Source of the DNA: Simiduia litorea
GTDB lineage: Bacteria; Pseudomonadota; Gammaproteobacteria; Pseudomonadales; Cellvibrionaceae
Direction: 5' to 3'
Assembly (NCBI RefSeq): GCF_042853465.1
Contig: NZ_AP031497.1
Span: forward strand, 3,162,001 to 3,226,000
DNA: 64,000 nt
Shown: positions 8,281-17,414 of the stretch, piece after piece
How positions within the stretch are numbered: position 1 is the stretch's first letter
Layout: the number at the start of each line of letters is the position of its first letter
Translations under genes and position numbers: made by a program
The notes under the pieces: generated by a model
Database searches by the model: none
Told to the model about the DNA's origin: nothing
The model's input: the letters and a program-made list of their open reading frames with translations, nothing else

Positions 8281-10098
8281 ATGTACATACATCACTTCGG
8301 CCTAAACGACGCGCCATTTTCCATATCGCCAAACCCGCGTTACTTGTTTATGAGCCAAAAACACAAGGAAGCTCTCGCACACCTTTTGTACGGCGTTGGG
8401 GTTGGCGGCGGTTTCGTGTTGTTAACAGGCGAAGTAGGTACAGGTAAAACCACGATTTGCCGCAGCCTACTGGAGCAACTACCGGCCAATACCGATGTGG
8501 CATTTATTCTCAACCCTTTATTAGATGCAACCGAATTACTAGAAAGTATCTGCGATGAGCTGTCGGTCGCCTATATTGAAGACAAAACAAGCATCAGAAA
8601 ACTCTCCTCCGCGCTCTATCGCTTCCTACTCGAAAACCATAGCAAGGGTAGAAACACCGTGCTGCTTATCGATGAAGCGCAAAATTTAGACCCTCAGGTA
8701 CTCGAGCTTATCCGCTTGTTAACCAACCTAGAAACCGATACAAAAAAATTACTGCAGATCATCTTCATCGGCCAGCCCGAACTCAACGACAAGCTGAGAA
8801 ACCCAGCATTAAGGCAGCTGTCCCAGCGTATTACGGCACGATTTCACATAGAGCCATTAAATGCCGAGGAAACACAGGCGTATATAAGGCACCGGCTGCA
8901 CGTAGCTGGATTAGCCGATAGCCAGAAAGTATTTCCAGCCAAACTTACTGCAGAAATACACCGTTATAGCGGTGGCATTCCACGCCTAATCAATATTCTA
9001 TGCGACCGCATGTTACTGGGTGCCTACGCCGATAACAGCACACAACTCAACAGTAAAAAGTTACAGCAAGCAGCCGCAGAAGTTATTGTGAGCACGGCTA
9101 AAACACGAAATAGCACAGCACCCTTCTGGCGTCAAAAATCGATTTCTCCAATACAGGCATCGGTCGCATTTGTGACTATTTGTCTTGCCGGGTATTTTTT
9201 ATGGTTCCTTACGACACTGAACCCAGCGCCAGACATCCAGCAACCCATAGCGGCTATGTCGGCACCCGACACTAGCCCCACAACGTTGGAGGCGGCGGAT
9301 TTAACCAGCCCCAATGCGCCGACAGTGGATGGACTAGACAGTAAAGGCTCAATGAGCGGCAATAGCGTGGCGCAACCCAGCGAGCAACTGTCGACGGAAC
9401 TAACTCTTGAAGCACACACCTACAGCACGGATTCCACAGCCTTGAGCGCGCTTTTTACCGCCTTAGGTAGCCCTCAACTTGGCGGCCCAGCGCCCTGCGA
9501 GGATACCGCCGGCACGCAATGGCATTGTGCAACGCTTAATGTCAAAAACTGGAAGGGGTTTTTACAATACAATCGCCCCGCCGTCCTAGAGTTCGTTAAC
9601 GCAGCGGGTGTTTCTCACTACGGTGTATTACTTTCGGTACAAGGCGTCACTGCTACCCTGTCTCACAAAGGGTACAAGATTAAGCAATCGCTGATGACGC
9701 TGGGCAACCAGTGGTCGGGCAACTTCACACTTGTGTGGCAAGGATCGGAGAATTACGAAAAGCCTTTATCCATTGGCGACAAAGGTCAGCTGGTCACATG
9801 GGTTGCGCAGCGCTTTGCGGACATGGATCAACAAACCAAACCTTTAGCATCGAATGTTTTTACGCAGCAGCTTGGCGCGAGAGTGAAAATATTTCAAACC
9901 GAAAATAACATTCAAGCCGATGGAATTGTTGGGCTGCAAACACTGCTTAAGATTAATGACAGTCTTGGTATCGGTATCTCACTCGACACTGACCATAATC
10001 AAGCGCCTGAGCACCCATCAGATAACCCAGCATTGGATAGCGATTTAGACCGTCTACATCCCCCCAATGCCACTATGCCACCGGCTAAAGAAGGTTAA
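8281..10098 (+). CDS. gspA: GspA/ExeA-type AAA ATPase with peptidoglycan-binding domain
   Basis: Inner-membrane ATPase of 605 aa that works with GspB to place the type II secretin through the peptidoglycan. The cytoplasmic N-terminal half is an AAA ATPase (MYIHHFGLNDAPFSISPNP; Walker A GEVGTGKTT at about 49-57; Walker B TVLLIDEAQNL). One membrane segment follows near residues 293-312. The periplasmic part has an Ala/Pro/Thr-rich linker, a region resembling the C39-like domain of ExeA proteins (about 395-495) and a C-terminal PG_binding_1 domain (KIFQTENNIQADGIVGLQT). It is five bases upstream of gspB, so they are co-transcribed. The core gsp operon is not in the window. Confidence 0.92.
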   Translation: MYIHHFGLNDAPFSISPNPRYLFMSQKHKEALAHLLYGVGVGGGFVLLTGEVGTGKTTICRSLLEQLPANTDVAFILNPLLDATELLESICDELSVAYIEDKTSIRKLSSALYRFLLENHSKGRNTVLLIDEAQNLDPQVLELIRLLTNLETDTKKLLQIIFIGQPELNDKLRNPALRQLSQRITARFHIEPLNAEETQAYIRHRLHVAGLADSQKVFPAKLTAEIHRYSGGIPRLINILCDRMLLGAYADNSTQLNSKKLQQAAAEVIVSTAKTRNSTAPFWRQKSISPIQASVAFVTICLAGYFLWFLTTLNPAPDIQQPIAAMSAPDTSPTTLEAADLTSPNAPTVDGLDSKGSMSGNSVAQPSEQLSTELTLEAHTYSTDSTALSALFTALGSPQLGGPAPCEDTAGTQWHCATLNVKNWKGFLQYNRPAVLEFVNAAGVSHYGVLLSVQGVTATLSHKGYKIKQSLMTLGNQWSGNFTLVWQGSENYEKPLSIGDKGQLVTWVAQRFADMDQQTKPLASNVFTQQLGARVKIFQTENNIQADGIVGLQTLLKINDSLGIGISLDTDHNQAPEHPSDNPALDSDLDRLHPPNATMPPAKEG

Positions 10099-10103
10099 GT
10101 GCC

Positions 10104-10946
10104 GTGTCTTTTATCTTAAATGCACTACAAAAATCAGACGCTGAGCGCCGCGAGCAACAGCAAACACCAGATCTTTTGAGCGTTAAAACACCCATAGCAC
10201 CCGAGGATAGTGGCAAGCGTATACCTAGGCGTTGGCAGCTACTGAGTGCGTTTTTATTGATCAGCGTACTCGTTATGGGTTACCAGCTTTTTGTTCAGCC
10301 TGCACAACAAGCGCTACAAAGCGCCGGTCAATCTCCTGATGCCACTGCAGAAAAATCCTTGACGTCGAGCGCAAGCCCAAACCAACAAGCAAGCGAAACG
10401 GCTAAACCGCGAGCGAATGAAATACTCGCAATAACAAAACCGTCACCCGCTACCGATAGCCCAGTTAATAATGCAAAACTAACAACCAACCCAGCCACAG
10501 CTCCCGTTGAAACGCTAGAAGCCACAAGGGCAGCAAATCAAACCCTTACATCACGCGATCAACGAATGGCCAATACACAAGTTATTGACCTCTATCAGCA
10601 ACCTAGTGCAACAGCGCCAGAAGCGCAGAGCCTTACCGAGCAACAACAGGACTTAGCGGCGAGAGCACGACAGGTAAAGCGAGACATGGCAGAACCGCTG
10701 GTGCCCGCCGTTCACAACCTACCGAGCGGCATACAAAATCGGTTACCTAAAATGGTCTATTCAGCGCACATCTACTCATCCGATGCAGACAGCGGCTTCG
10801 CCATTATTAATGACCGCAGGCGCTACCGCGGCGACCAAATAGCTCCGGGGTTGCTGGTGGTTAGCGTCATTAGCACAGGCGTGGTGCTTACCTTTGAAGG
10901 TTATACGTTTCGATTAGATGCCATGAAAAATTGGCCGCTAGAATAG
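10104..10946 (+). CDS. gspB: GspB/ExeB-type secretion protein
   Basis: Inner-membrane partner of GspA (280 aa). It begins MSFILNALQKSDAERREQQ, the hallmark N-terminus of GspB/ExeB, followed by a membrane segment at about 49-66 (LLSAFLLISVLVMGYQLFV), a long low-complexity periplasmic linker rich in Ala/Pro/Thr, and the C-terminal GspB domain (LPKMVYSAHIYSSD ... RRYRGDQIAPGLLVVSV). The start codon is GTG, five bases after the gspA stop, consistent with translational coupling. Together the pair assists assembly of the type II secretion outer-membrane pore, which would export enzymes such as the lyases further along this window (inference). Confidence 0.9.
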   Translation: MSFILNALQKSDAERREQQQTPDLLSVKTPIAPEDSGKRIPRRWQLLSAFLLISVLVMGYQLFVQPAQQALQSAGQSPDATAEKSLTSSASPNQQASETAKPRANEILAITKPSPATDSPVNNAKLTTNPATAPVETLEATRAANQTLTSRDQRMANTQVIDLYQQPSATAPEAQSLTEQQQDLAARARQVKRDMAEPLVPAVHNLPSGIQNRLPKMVYSAHIYSSDADSGFAIINDRRRYRGDQIAPGLLVVSVISTGVVLTFEGYTFRLDAMKNWPLE

Positions 10947-10963
10947 CGGCGGGAGAAAACAAT

Positions 10964-12346
10964 TTAAAAAGAGAACATTAATACCACGACAGTGATAACC
11001 AGAGCGCCCATCACATTTATCGCTAGGCCTTCTCTAGCCATACGCGCCACGGTTACTTCACCGGTACCAAACACGATTGCATTAGGCGCCGTGGCGACAG
11101 GTAACATGAACGCGCAACTGGCAGACAGCGCAGCAGGCAACATCAAAAGCAGCGGATCAACTTGGGCACCAATGGCGGCCGCCGCAAGGATAGGCATCAA
11201 TAAGGTTGTTGTCGCTGTATTGCTGGTAATCTCGGTCAAAAAGGTCACCGCTAGCGCCACACATAAGACGAGTAACCAAACCGGCAAATGAACCAGTGCC
11301 GTTAAATGGGTGCCGATAGCAGCAGACAAACCCGTTGCGGTAAATGCCGATGCCAATGCGATGCCACCGGCAAACAATATTAAAACACCCCAATGAATTT
11401 GACTCGCCATCTCCCAATCCAACAGACGACCACCTTTGCCGTCCGAGATAACGGCAAGCGCAATGACCGCAGTCAAGGCAACTGCCGCATAATTCGCCGT
11501 GGGTAAATCAAGCCACGCTTGCCAACCACCCAACGGCTCGGTCAGCGTCATCCAAGCCAGCGCAGTAATAGCAAAAACACACAGCACGCGCTTTTCATCG
11601 GTGCGCCATTGGCCCGAGGCTGGAAGATTTAAAACAGCCCGGGTATTAAGTTGACGGGTTAACCACCACGCAGCTAGGGGCAACAGAACGAAAACGACCG
11701 GTAAGGCTTTCATCATCCAACCAATAAAGCTAATACTCTCTCCGGTTGTATTGGCGTACACCTGCAGGAAAATAACATTGGGCGGCGTGCCAATGGGCGT
11801 TCCTAAACCACCGATACTGCCCGCATAGGCGATACCTAATACCAGCGGCACCGTTAAACTTTTATCCTCGGCCTTTTCAATAACTGCAAGCGCGACGGGC
11901 AATAACATCAGCACCGTGGCAGTATTTGAAATCCACATAGAAAGCACCGCACTGGCGAGCATAAAGCCCCACACCAGTCGGCGATAACTGCTACCGCCAC
12001 AGAGTTGCACCATAGCCAAGGCCAAACGCCGATGCGCACCACTTTTTTCCATGGCTTTAGACAGCATAGCGCCACCGGCCAACAATAAAATCAGCGGCGA
12101 GCCGTAGGCAAGCGCCACCTCTTTACCGTCTAAAATCCCAAGCAGTGGAAACAACCCCAATGGAATCAGTGAGGTAAGCGGAATCGGAATCGGCTCAAAC
12201 ACCCACCAGAGCGCGCACACAACCGTTAAACCCGCTGTCATACAGGCGAGATGATTCCAACCCAAGCTGAACATCCACCCACCGACAATAGCGCCGAGCA
12301 AGGGCGCCAACCAAAGTAAGTGGGATTTATTATTGATTAATGTCAT
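10964..12346 (-). CDS. DASS/SLC13-family sodium-coupled dicarboxylate symporter
   Basis: Inner-membrane transporter of 460 aa with about 11-12 hydrophobic segments throughout. The two SNT motifs that bind sodium and carboxylate are visible: SMWISNTATVLMLLPV in the first half and TEITSNTATTTLLMPI in the second, reflecting the family's inverted repeat. The signature GIAYAGSIGGLGTPIGTPPN is intact. Likely substrates are C4-dicarboxylates or related anions; the exact substrate (possibly even sulphate) cannot be read from the sequence. It converges with gspB. No clear ribosome binding site precedes the ATG. Confidence 0.9.
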   Translation of the reverse strand: MTLINNKSHLLWLAPLLGAIVGGWMFSLGWNHLACMTAGLTVVCALWWVFEPIPIPLTSLIPLGLFPLLGILDGKEVALAYGSPLILLLAGGAMLSKAMEKSGAHRRLALAMVQLCGGSSYRRLVWGFMLASAVLSMWISNTATVLMLLPVALAVIEKAEDKSLTVPLVLGIAYAGSIGGLGTPIGTPPNVIFLQVYANTTGESISFIGWMMKALPVVFVLLPLAAWWLTRQLNTRAVLNLPASGQWRTDEKRVLCVFAITALAWMTLTEPLGGWQAWLDLPTANYAAVALTAVIALAVISDGKGGRLLDWEMASQIHWGVLILFAGGIALASAFTATGLSAAIGTHLTALVHLPVWLLVLCVALAVTFLTEITSNTATTTLLMPILAAAAIGAQVDPLLLMLPAALSASCAFMLPVATAPNAIVFGTGEVTVARMAREGLAINVMGALVITVVVLMFSF

Positions 12347-12461
12347 AGGCTTTTTATGGTCGTTATTATTAGAAAATAGCTACAAAATCGAGTGCTGCGC
12401 ACTAAAAACAAAGTACATGCAAAGTACAAACCTCGTTACCGGTTTGGCTACGAAAATGCCT

Positions 12462-13226
12462 TTAGCTTCTTGCCAACCAAAATTGTTTTGCAACCCGCGC
12501 GCTGTGACTGGCTCGGTCAAGGGCAAACTGCCGCGCGTCTTTATGCAACGCCTCCTTTTCAGCTGCAGCCATTTGGCGGGCGCTAAACAGGTAATCAACG
12601 ACAGAAAAATACTCATCCCAAGTGATAGGATAAAAACTTAACCACAGACCAAAGCGATCGGCGAGCGATAGTTTCTCTTCTACCAGGTCACCATGGTGCA
12701 ACTCACCATTAACAATCTGCGTGCCGGCGTTATCGCTGCTGTGCTCGGGCATGAGGTGGCGTCGGTTACTGGTGGCGTATATCAAAACATTCTCTGGTGG
12801 CAACTCAATGGAGCCTTCCAATACACTCTTCAAATGCTTGTAACCACCCTCGCCGGATTCAAAGGACAAGTCATCGCAAAAAATAATAAAACGCTGCGTT
12901 AGATCGCGAATTTCGTCGACGATCTCGGGCAAGTCACCCAAGTCGTCTTTATCTACCTCGATAACTCTTAAGCCATCGGCGACAAATTGGTTTAATAGCG
13001 CCTTAATCAAACTGGACTTTCCGGTGCCGCGCGCGCCCCACAACAACACGTTATTGGCTTTTTTACCGCTAACAAAGCGTTGAGTGTTCTCAACCACTGC
13101 CGCTTTTTGTCGATCTATACCTAACAGATCGTCGAGTGAAATGTTGTCTAAACAGGAAACTGGCCTTAGCACAGCGCGCTTAGCACGCCAAATAGCCGCC
13201 TGATTTGATAGCCAATCAATACTCAT
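12462..13226 (-). CDS. DUF815-family ATP-binding protein (AAA)
   Basis: A 254-aa cytoplasmic P-loop ATPase of the DUF815 family. Walker A is GARGTGKSS (about 63-71) and Walker B is RFIIFCDDLSFE. The family's GGYKHLKSVLEGS and LIYATSNRRHLMPEH signatures follow, then the sensor region LSLADRFGLWLSFYP. The biochemical role of the family is unknown. The start overlaps the end of hisC by 11 bases (GATGAGTATTGA), so the two genes are translated together, a pairing that may be only organisational. Confidence 0.88.
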   Translation of the reverse strand: MSIDWLSNQAAIWRAKRAVLRPVSCLDNISLDDLLGIDRQKAAVVENTQRFVSGKKANNVLLWGARGTGKSSLIKALLNQFVADGLRVIEVDKDDLGDLPEIVDEIRDLTQRFIIFCDDLSFESGEGGYKHLKSVLEGSIELPPENVLIYATSNRRHLMPEHSSDNAGTQIVNGELHHGDLVEEKLSLADRFGLWLSFYPITWDEYFSVVDYLFSARQMAAAEKEALHKDARQFALDRASHSARVAKQFWLARS

Positions 13227-14295
13227 CAGCCATTATCTCCTGCATCGCCTTAACTAAGGCTGCCATATCCTCGTGCGAACCAATACTGATGCGTAAAAAA
13301 TCATCAATTTTTGGCTTGTTAAAATAACGCACCAGAATATTTTTTTCGCGTAGCGCTTCGAATACATATTTTGCGGGTTTACGATTCGGGCGCGCAAAAA
13401 CAAAATTGGCCTGTGACGGTAACACTGTAAAGCCCAATGCCTCCAGTTCTCTCACCGTATACTCGCGCGCCTGCATAACTTGCTGACGCCCCCACTGAAA
13501 ATAGGCTTCATCATTGAAAGACGCAGCGCCGGCGAGCTCGGCTAAGCGATCAATAGGATAGGAATTGAAACTATTTTTCACCCGCGTTAACGCATCGATT
13601 AATCCGCTAGAACCCACGGCATAACCAATACGCATACCAGCCAAAGCTCGAGATTTCGACGTGGTGTGCACCACCAATAAATTGTCGAACTCATTGACCA
13701 AGGCAATAGCACTTTCGCCGCCGAAATCCACATAGGCCTCATCCACCAATACCACGGAATCTCGGTTATGGCTTAACAATTCACGAATGTCGCTAAGCGG
13801 GATACCCATCGCCGTTGGTGCATTGGGATTAGGAAAGATAATGCCGCCGTTAGGGCGCCGATAGTCCGATAAATGTAAGCTGAAATCATCACGCAAGGGA
13901 ATTTGCTCAGCCTGAATATCGTACAAGTCGCAATACACAGGGTAAAAACTATAACTAATATCTGGATAGAGCAACGGCAAAGCTTGCTGAAAGAAGGCAA
14001 AGAAAGCGTGGGCTAAAACTTCATCAGAACCATTACCCACAAACACTTGCGCCACATCCACCTGATAGTAGCTGGCGATAGCGTTGCGCAAAATCTGCGA
14101 GTTTGGGTCTGGATAAAGCCGCAACTTATTAATTTCAGCATCCGTGATTGCCTGCGCAACGTTGGGCGAGGGCGGAAACGCGCTTTCGTTAGTATTAAGT
14201 TTTATCAGGTTCGCCACCTGCGGCTGCTCACCCGGCACATAGGGCTCCAGCCGATTGACGGCAGGGCTCCACAACCTACTTCTATCCTGTGACAT
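13216..14295 (-). CDS. hisC: Histidinol-phosphate aminotransferase (PLP-dependent)
   Basis: Class II-fold aminotransferase of 359 aa, expected to convert histidinol phosphate and 2-oxoglutarate to imidazole acetol phosphate and glutamate in histidine biosynthesis. Seen: the N-terminal IKLNTNESAFPPSP, PLP contacts LVDEAYVDF (Asp185, Tyr188), the Schiff-base lysine Lys214 in TTSKSRALAGMRIGYAVG, and the C-terminal substrate-phosphate Arg in FLRISIG. It is not next to other his genes, and this branch sometimes acts on related amino acids, so the precise substrate is inferred. It forms an overlapping pair with the DUF815 ATPase gene. Confidence 0.9.
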   Translation of the reverse strand: MSQDRSRLWSPAVNRLEPYVPGEQPQVANLIKLNTNESAFPPSPNVAQAITDAEINKLRLYPDPNSQILRNAIASYYQVDVAQVFVGNGSDEVLAHAFFAFFQQALPLLYPDISYSFYPVYCDLYDIQAEQIPLRDDFSLHLSDYRRPNGGIIFPNPNAPTAMGIPLSDIRELLSHNRDSVVLVDEAYVDFGGESAIALVNEFDNLLVVHTTSKSRALAGMRIGYAVGSSGLIDALTRVKNSFNSYPIDRLAELAGAASFNDEAYFQWGRQQVMQAREYTVRELEALGFTVLPSQANFVFARPNRKPAKYVFEALREKNILVRYFNKPKIDDFLRISIGSHEDMAALVKAMQEIMADEY

Positions 14296-14459
14296 ATTTT
14301 GCGCTTCTTTGAGTTAGGCCATTTTTAGGCTTAAAAGGGGCCAGTATATCCCAAGCATGCGCCTTGTTTAATGGCCATGGTGCCAGATAGGAAGAGTTCT
14401 CTCGATCTCACAAGGCAGTTATACTCCTTGGCTAGGCTCACCCACAGGAAAACAGCAGG

Positions 14460-15212
14460 ATGCCCCTCTTCATTATCATTATGCTATTACAGGTTTTCTT
14501 GATTGTGCACGCGGTGAAGACCGGGCGTAATACGCTTTGGGTGTGGGTGCTATTGATGGCACCTATGATTGGCGGCCTTGCCTATCTTATTGTCGAACTC
14601 TTGCCCGAATGGAACCGCAGCAGCAGCGCACATAAGGCGCGCAAAAAGGTACGCGATATAACCGACCCAAACCGAGACTTTCGTCAGGCCCAAGACAATT
14701 TAAAGCGCAATGAAACCATTCAGAACCTGATCAACATGGCCAAAGAGTGTGCCGACAAAGGTCTCTACAAAGATGCCGAAATGTTTTATGACCGCGCGCT
14801 TAAGGGCATTTATCAAACTGATCCTATTCTGTTAGAAGGGCTAGCAAGGGTACAGCTTTTGGATCAGCGCTATCAGGATTGCAAGCGCACTCTGGACAGC
14901 CTGATTCAACACAACCCCGACTACCGCTCTAAAATTGGCCACGTCATGTATGCCCAATGTCTCTTTAACTTGAAAGAATTCGACGCAGCCAACGAAGAGT
15001 TCGAAGCATTGAAAAAGTATCACCCCACGGCCTTGGTTAAATACCATTTGGGTGAGCTGCGCCAACTACAAAACCGCCCCACCGATGCGCTGAACGAGTT
15101 TCGCAGTATCCTCGAGCAAGAGAATGCTTGGGACCCAAGTGGCAATGGCGACGAACAGTGGCTAAACAAAGCGAAAGCGCGCATTGCAGACATCACTAAA
15201 ACCGTACATTAA
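14460..15212 (+). CDS. Membrane-anchored TPR protein with PLDc_N-type N-terminus
   Basis: A 250-aa protein. The first about 50 residues form two membrane segments (LFIIIMLLQVFLIVHAVKTG, then LWVWVLLMAPMIGGLAYLIVELLPEW), resembling the phospholipase D N-terminal (PLDc_N) membrane module. After a charged linker, residues about 90-245 are helical TPR repeats (CADKGLYKDAEMFYDRAL; ALVKYHLGELRQLQNRPTDALNEF). There is no catalytic PLD part. It is probably a cytoplasmic-facing scaffold at the inner membrane; no partner is obvious. It is divergent from hisC. Confidence 0.82.
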   Translation: MPLFIIIMLLQVFLIVHAVKTGRNTLWVWVLLMAPMIGGLAYLIVELLPEWNRSSSAHKARKKVRDITDPNRDFRQAQDNLKRNETIQNLINMAKECADKGLYKDAEMFYDRALKGIYQTDPILLEGLARVQLLDQRYQDCKRTLDSLIQHNPDYRSKIGHVMYAQCLFNLKEFDAANEEFEALKKYHPTALVKYHLGELRQLQNRPTDALNEFRSILEQENAWDPSGNGDEQWLNKAKARIADITKTVH

Positions 15213-15373
15213 CCGCGCGACGCCGCTCACCGCTCGCGCTAGTCGATGGCAAAAGCGCTAACTGAAGCCACGTCAGTTGAATAAACTGCAGCAAAGAAAC
15301 CGGTTGTTTTTCAATAGCGCCTTAGATATGCCATAGTGACATCACTGTCGAGCCTGCAGTGTCAACGAGATGA

Positions 15374-16912
15374 ATGAGCAAGGAAAGGGAGAGAGACGTG
15401 AATCAACTGACCGGTTTACTTTCTGTCATGGTGGCAAGGGATGCATCAGACCTCTACATCAATGCCGATGCGCCGCCAACAATCAAAGTTCACGGTAGCT
15501 TCCACACGGTTTCCGGCCCAGCTCTCGATCCGACACAAACGCAAGAGCTGATTGCTTCTGTGCTCACCGACGCACAAGTAAAGCAACTCCATCAAGATAA
15601 AGGCCTAGATTTTGGCCTAAGTTTTGACAATATCGGCCGCTTTCGCATCAATGTCTATTTTCAACGCGGCACTCTGGCCATGGTCGTGCGCTACATCAAA
15701 GATGCGATTCCGAGCATCAAAGATTTAGGCCTGCCGGATATATTGCATGATCTCGCGATGGAAGAACGCGGCCTATTTTTTGTCGTGGGCGCCACAGGCA
15801 CAGGAAAATCTACTACCTTAGCCGCCATGATTGACTACCGAAACGCCCATCGCCGCGGCCATATACTTACCATCGAAGACCCCATCGAGTTCACTCATCA
15901 CTACAAACAATCCGTTGTCAGTCAACGCGAAATTGGCACAGACACACACAGCTATGCAGATGCCCTGCGCTTCGGTCTACGGGAAGCGCCCGATGTCATT
16001 ATGATCGGTGAGATTCGCGATACCGAAACCGCGCGCCAAGCGCTGCGCTACGCTGAAACCGGTCATCTTTGCTTATCGACCATGCATGCAAACAACGCCA
16101 ATCAAGCGTTAGATCGGTTTTTAAATTTCTTCCCCGTGTCAGAGCAATTTCGAATTCGCCAAGACCTAGCGCAACACCTCCTAGGCATTATTAGCCAACG
16201 AGTTGCCATCGACCCCGAAGGTGGACGGGTCACACCGGTGGAAATGATGATGAACACACCGTTCATCGCTGGGCTAATAGAAAAAGGTGAAACAGAAAAA
16301 ATAAAAGATGCGATGGGCTCTGGGGATAGCACAAACTGCCAAACCTTCGACGACTCGCTTTATCAGTTAATAAACGCCGACAAAATAACCAAAGCAGAAG
16401 GTATGCGTATCGCCGATTCGCGCATTAACCTAGCACTACGATTTAAAATGGGCGACAACAAAAATGACAATCACTACCTTACGCCGCAGAAGCATTGGCT
16501 ATCTAAGTCGGCAAATTTTAATCACTATAAACGCGTCGCCATTCTAGCCAACCAAGCTAGTTTAGAACGTAGACCCGACATGGAAGCTGTCCTGACCGAG
16601 GCCATCAAGCAAGGCGTCAAAGAACGTGGATATAACCTAGTAACCAGCAAGCCAGATCTACTCATCAAATATGCCTTCGGCTTACACCACGAAAAAGCGC
16701 TACGCCTTCCAGCACATGAGCGGGAGACGGAGGAAGCGGAAAGCTCTCATTTGGAAGGCGGCTTAATCATCCAAGGTTACGACGGCAAATCTGGCGAAAT
16801 CATTTGGCACCTAGTCGCCAAGCGCGCCATGGGAAAACAACTGCACAGCCAACAGGAGATCAATATTGAAATCGCCAACTTGATTGCTTCTCTGCCCCTA
16901 GCCCGCAGCTAA
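15374..16912 (+). CDS. pilU: PilU-like type IV pilus retraction ATPase fused to a DUF4136-like domain
   Basis: Residues 1 to about 355 are a PilT/PilU retraction ATPase: SDLYINADAPPTIKVHG at the N-terminus, Walker A GATGTGKSTT, the Asp box ILTIEDPIEF, Walker B PDVIMIGEIRDTETA and the His box GHLCLSTMHANNANQ. A normal PilU would end near IKDAMGSGDS...ALRFKMG. Here about 145 further residues resemble a DUF4136 domain (KERGYNLVTSKPDLLIKYA; GGLIIQGYDGKSGEIIWHL; IANLIASLPL), usually found in periplasmic lipoproteins, so the fusion is unusual. The ATG at 15374 gives 512 aa. A GTG at 15398 preceded by AGGGAG is a better-supported start and would remove only eight residues. No pilT was seen alongside. 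Confidence 0.88.
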   Translation: MSKERERDVNQLTGLLSVMVARDASDLYINADAPPTIKVHGSFHTVSGPALDPTQTQELIASVLTDAQVKQLHQDKGLDFGLSFDNIGRFRINVYFQRGTLAMVVRYIKDAIPSIKDLGLPDILHDLAMEERGLFFVVGATGTGKSTTLAAMIDYRNAHRRGHILTIEDPIEFTHHYKQSVVSQREIGTDTHSYADALRFGLREAPDVIMIGEIRDTETARQALRYAETGHLCLSTMHANNANQALDRFLNFFPVSEQFRIRQDLAQHLLGIISQRVAIDPEGGRVTPVEMMMNTPFIAGLIEKGETEKIKDAMGSGDSTNCQTFDDSLYQLINADKITKAEGMRIADSRINLALRFKMGDNKNDNHYLTPQKHWLSKSANFNHYKRVAILANQASLERRPDMEAVLTEAIKQGVKERGYNLVTSKPDLLIKYAFGLHHEKALRLPAHERETEEAESSHLEGGLIIQGYDGKSGEIIWHLVAKRAMGKQLHSQQEINIEIANLIASLPLARS

Positions 16913-17414
16913 CGGCAAGCGTCCACAGCAGGCCCAGCCCACCGCCGAACACAGCCCCCCGGTCCATTTGTCGCACCAAAACAAACACCCTTTACACTTG
17001 CTACGCACTGGCAAAAGCCCACAACGCCCGCTGACCAGCAAAACTGCACCACCTTCCCGACATAAAAACCAACAATATGTCAGACCAATTTTCTGAAACT
17101 AATATACGATTCCGCTAACAAACTGCGTCTAACAGCCGCTAAACACCTCACTTATCACGCCACAACATCCGTACCATCAAATTTTAAACGCTTAAATATC
17201 AATAACTTAAATTGAAATCGACAATATTTTAGAAAAAATTAAGTCAGACCACTTGATCAGACCGTATAGGTTCATGGTATCTTCACCTTGACGTAGATCA
17301 CACATTCGGGAATTCAGTTAGCTATTGGTTATGGCGAAAATATGCGCAGCCATCTGATAAGCACTCAAACCGCTGACTCGCCCCCAAGCCCATGCATGTT
17401 GAATATAAGAAAGA
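16913..17414 (+). promoter_or_regulatory. Lyase promoter region with GTCAGACCA/TTGATCAGACC sites and a CRP-like site
   Basis: A 502-bp spacer without a gene. It holds three copies of a GTCAGACC-type element: ATGTCAGACCAAT (17077-17089), AAGTCAGACCA (17241-17251) and TTGATCAGACC (17253-17263), the last two adjacent. They resemble the TNGTNNNACNA core of FadR-subfamily GntR operators with one mismatch each. TTGATCAGACC recurs before the receptor gene at 30788. Downstream, CTTGACGTAGATCACA (17287-17302) resembles a CRP site with one good half. The arrangement suggests substrate-induced, catabolite-sensitive control of the alginate lyase operon; no regulator gene for it is in view. Confidence 0.4.
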
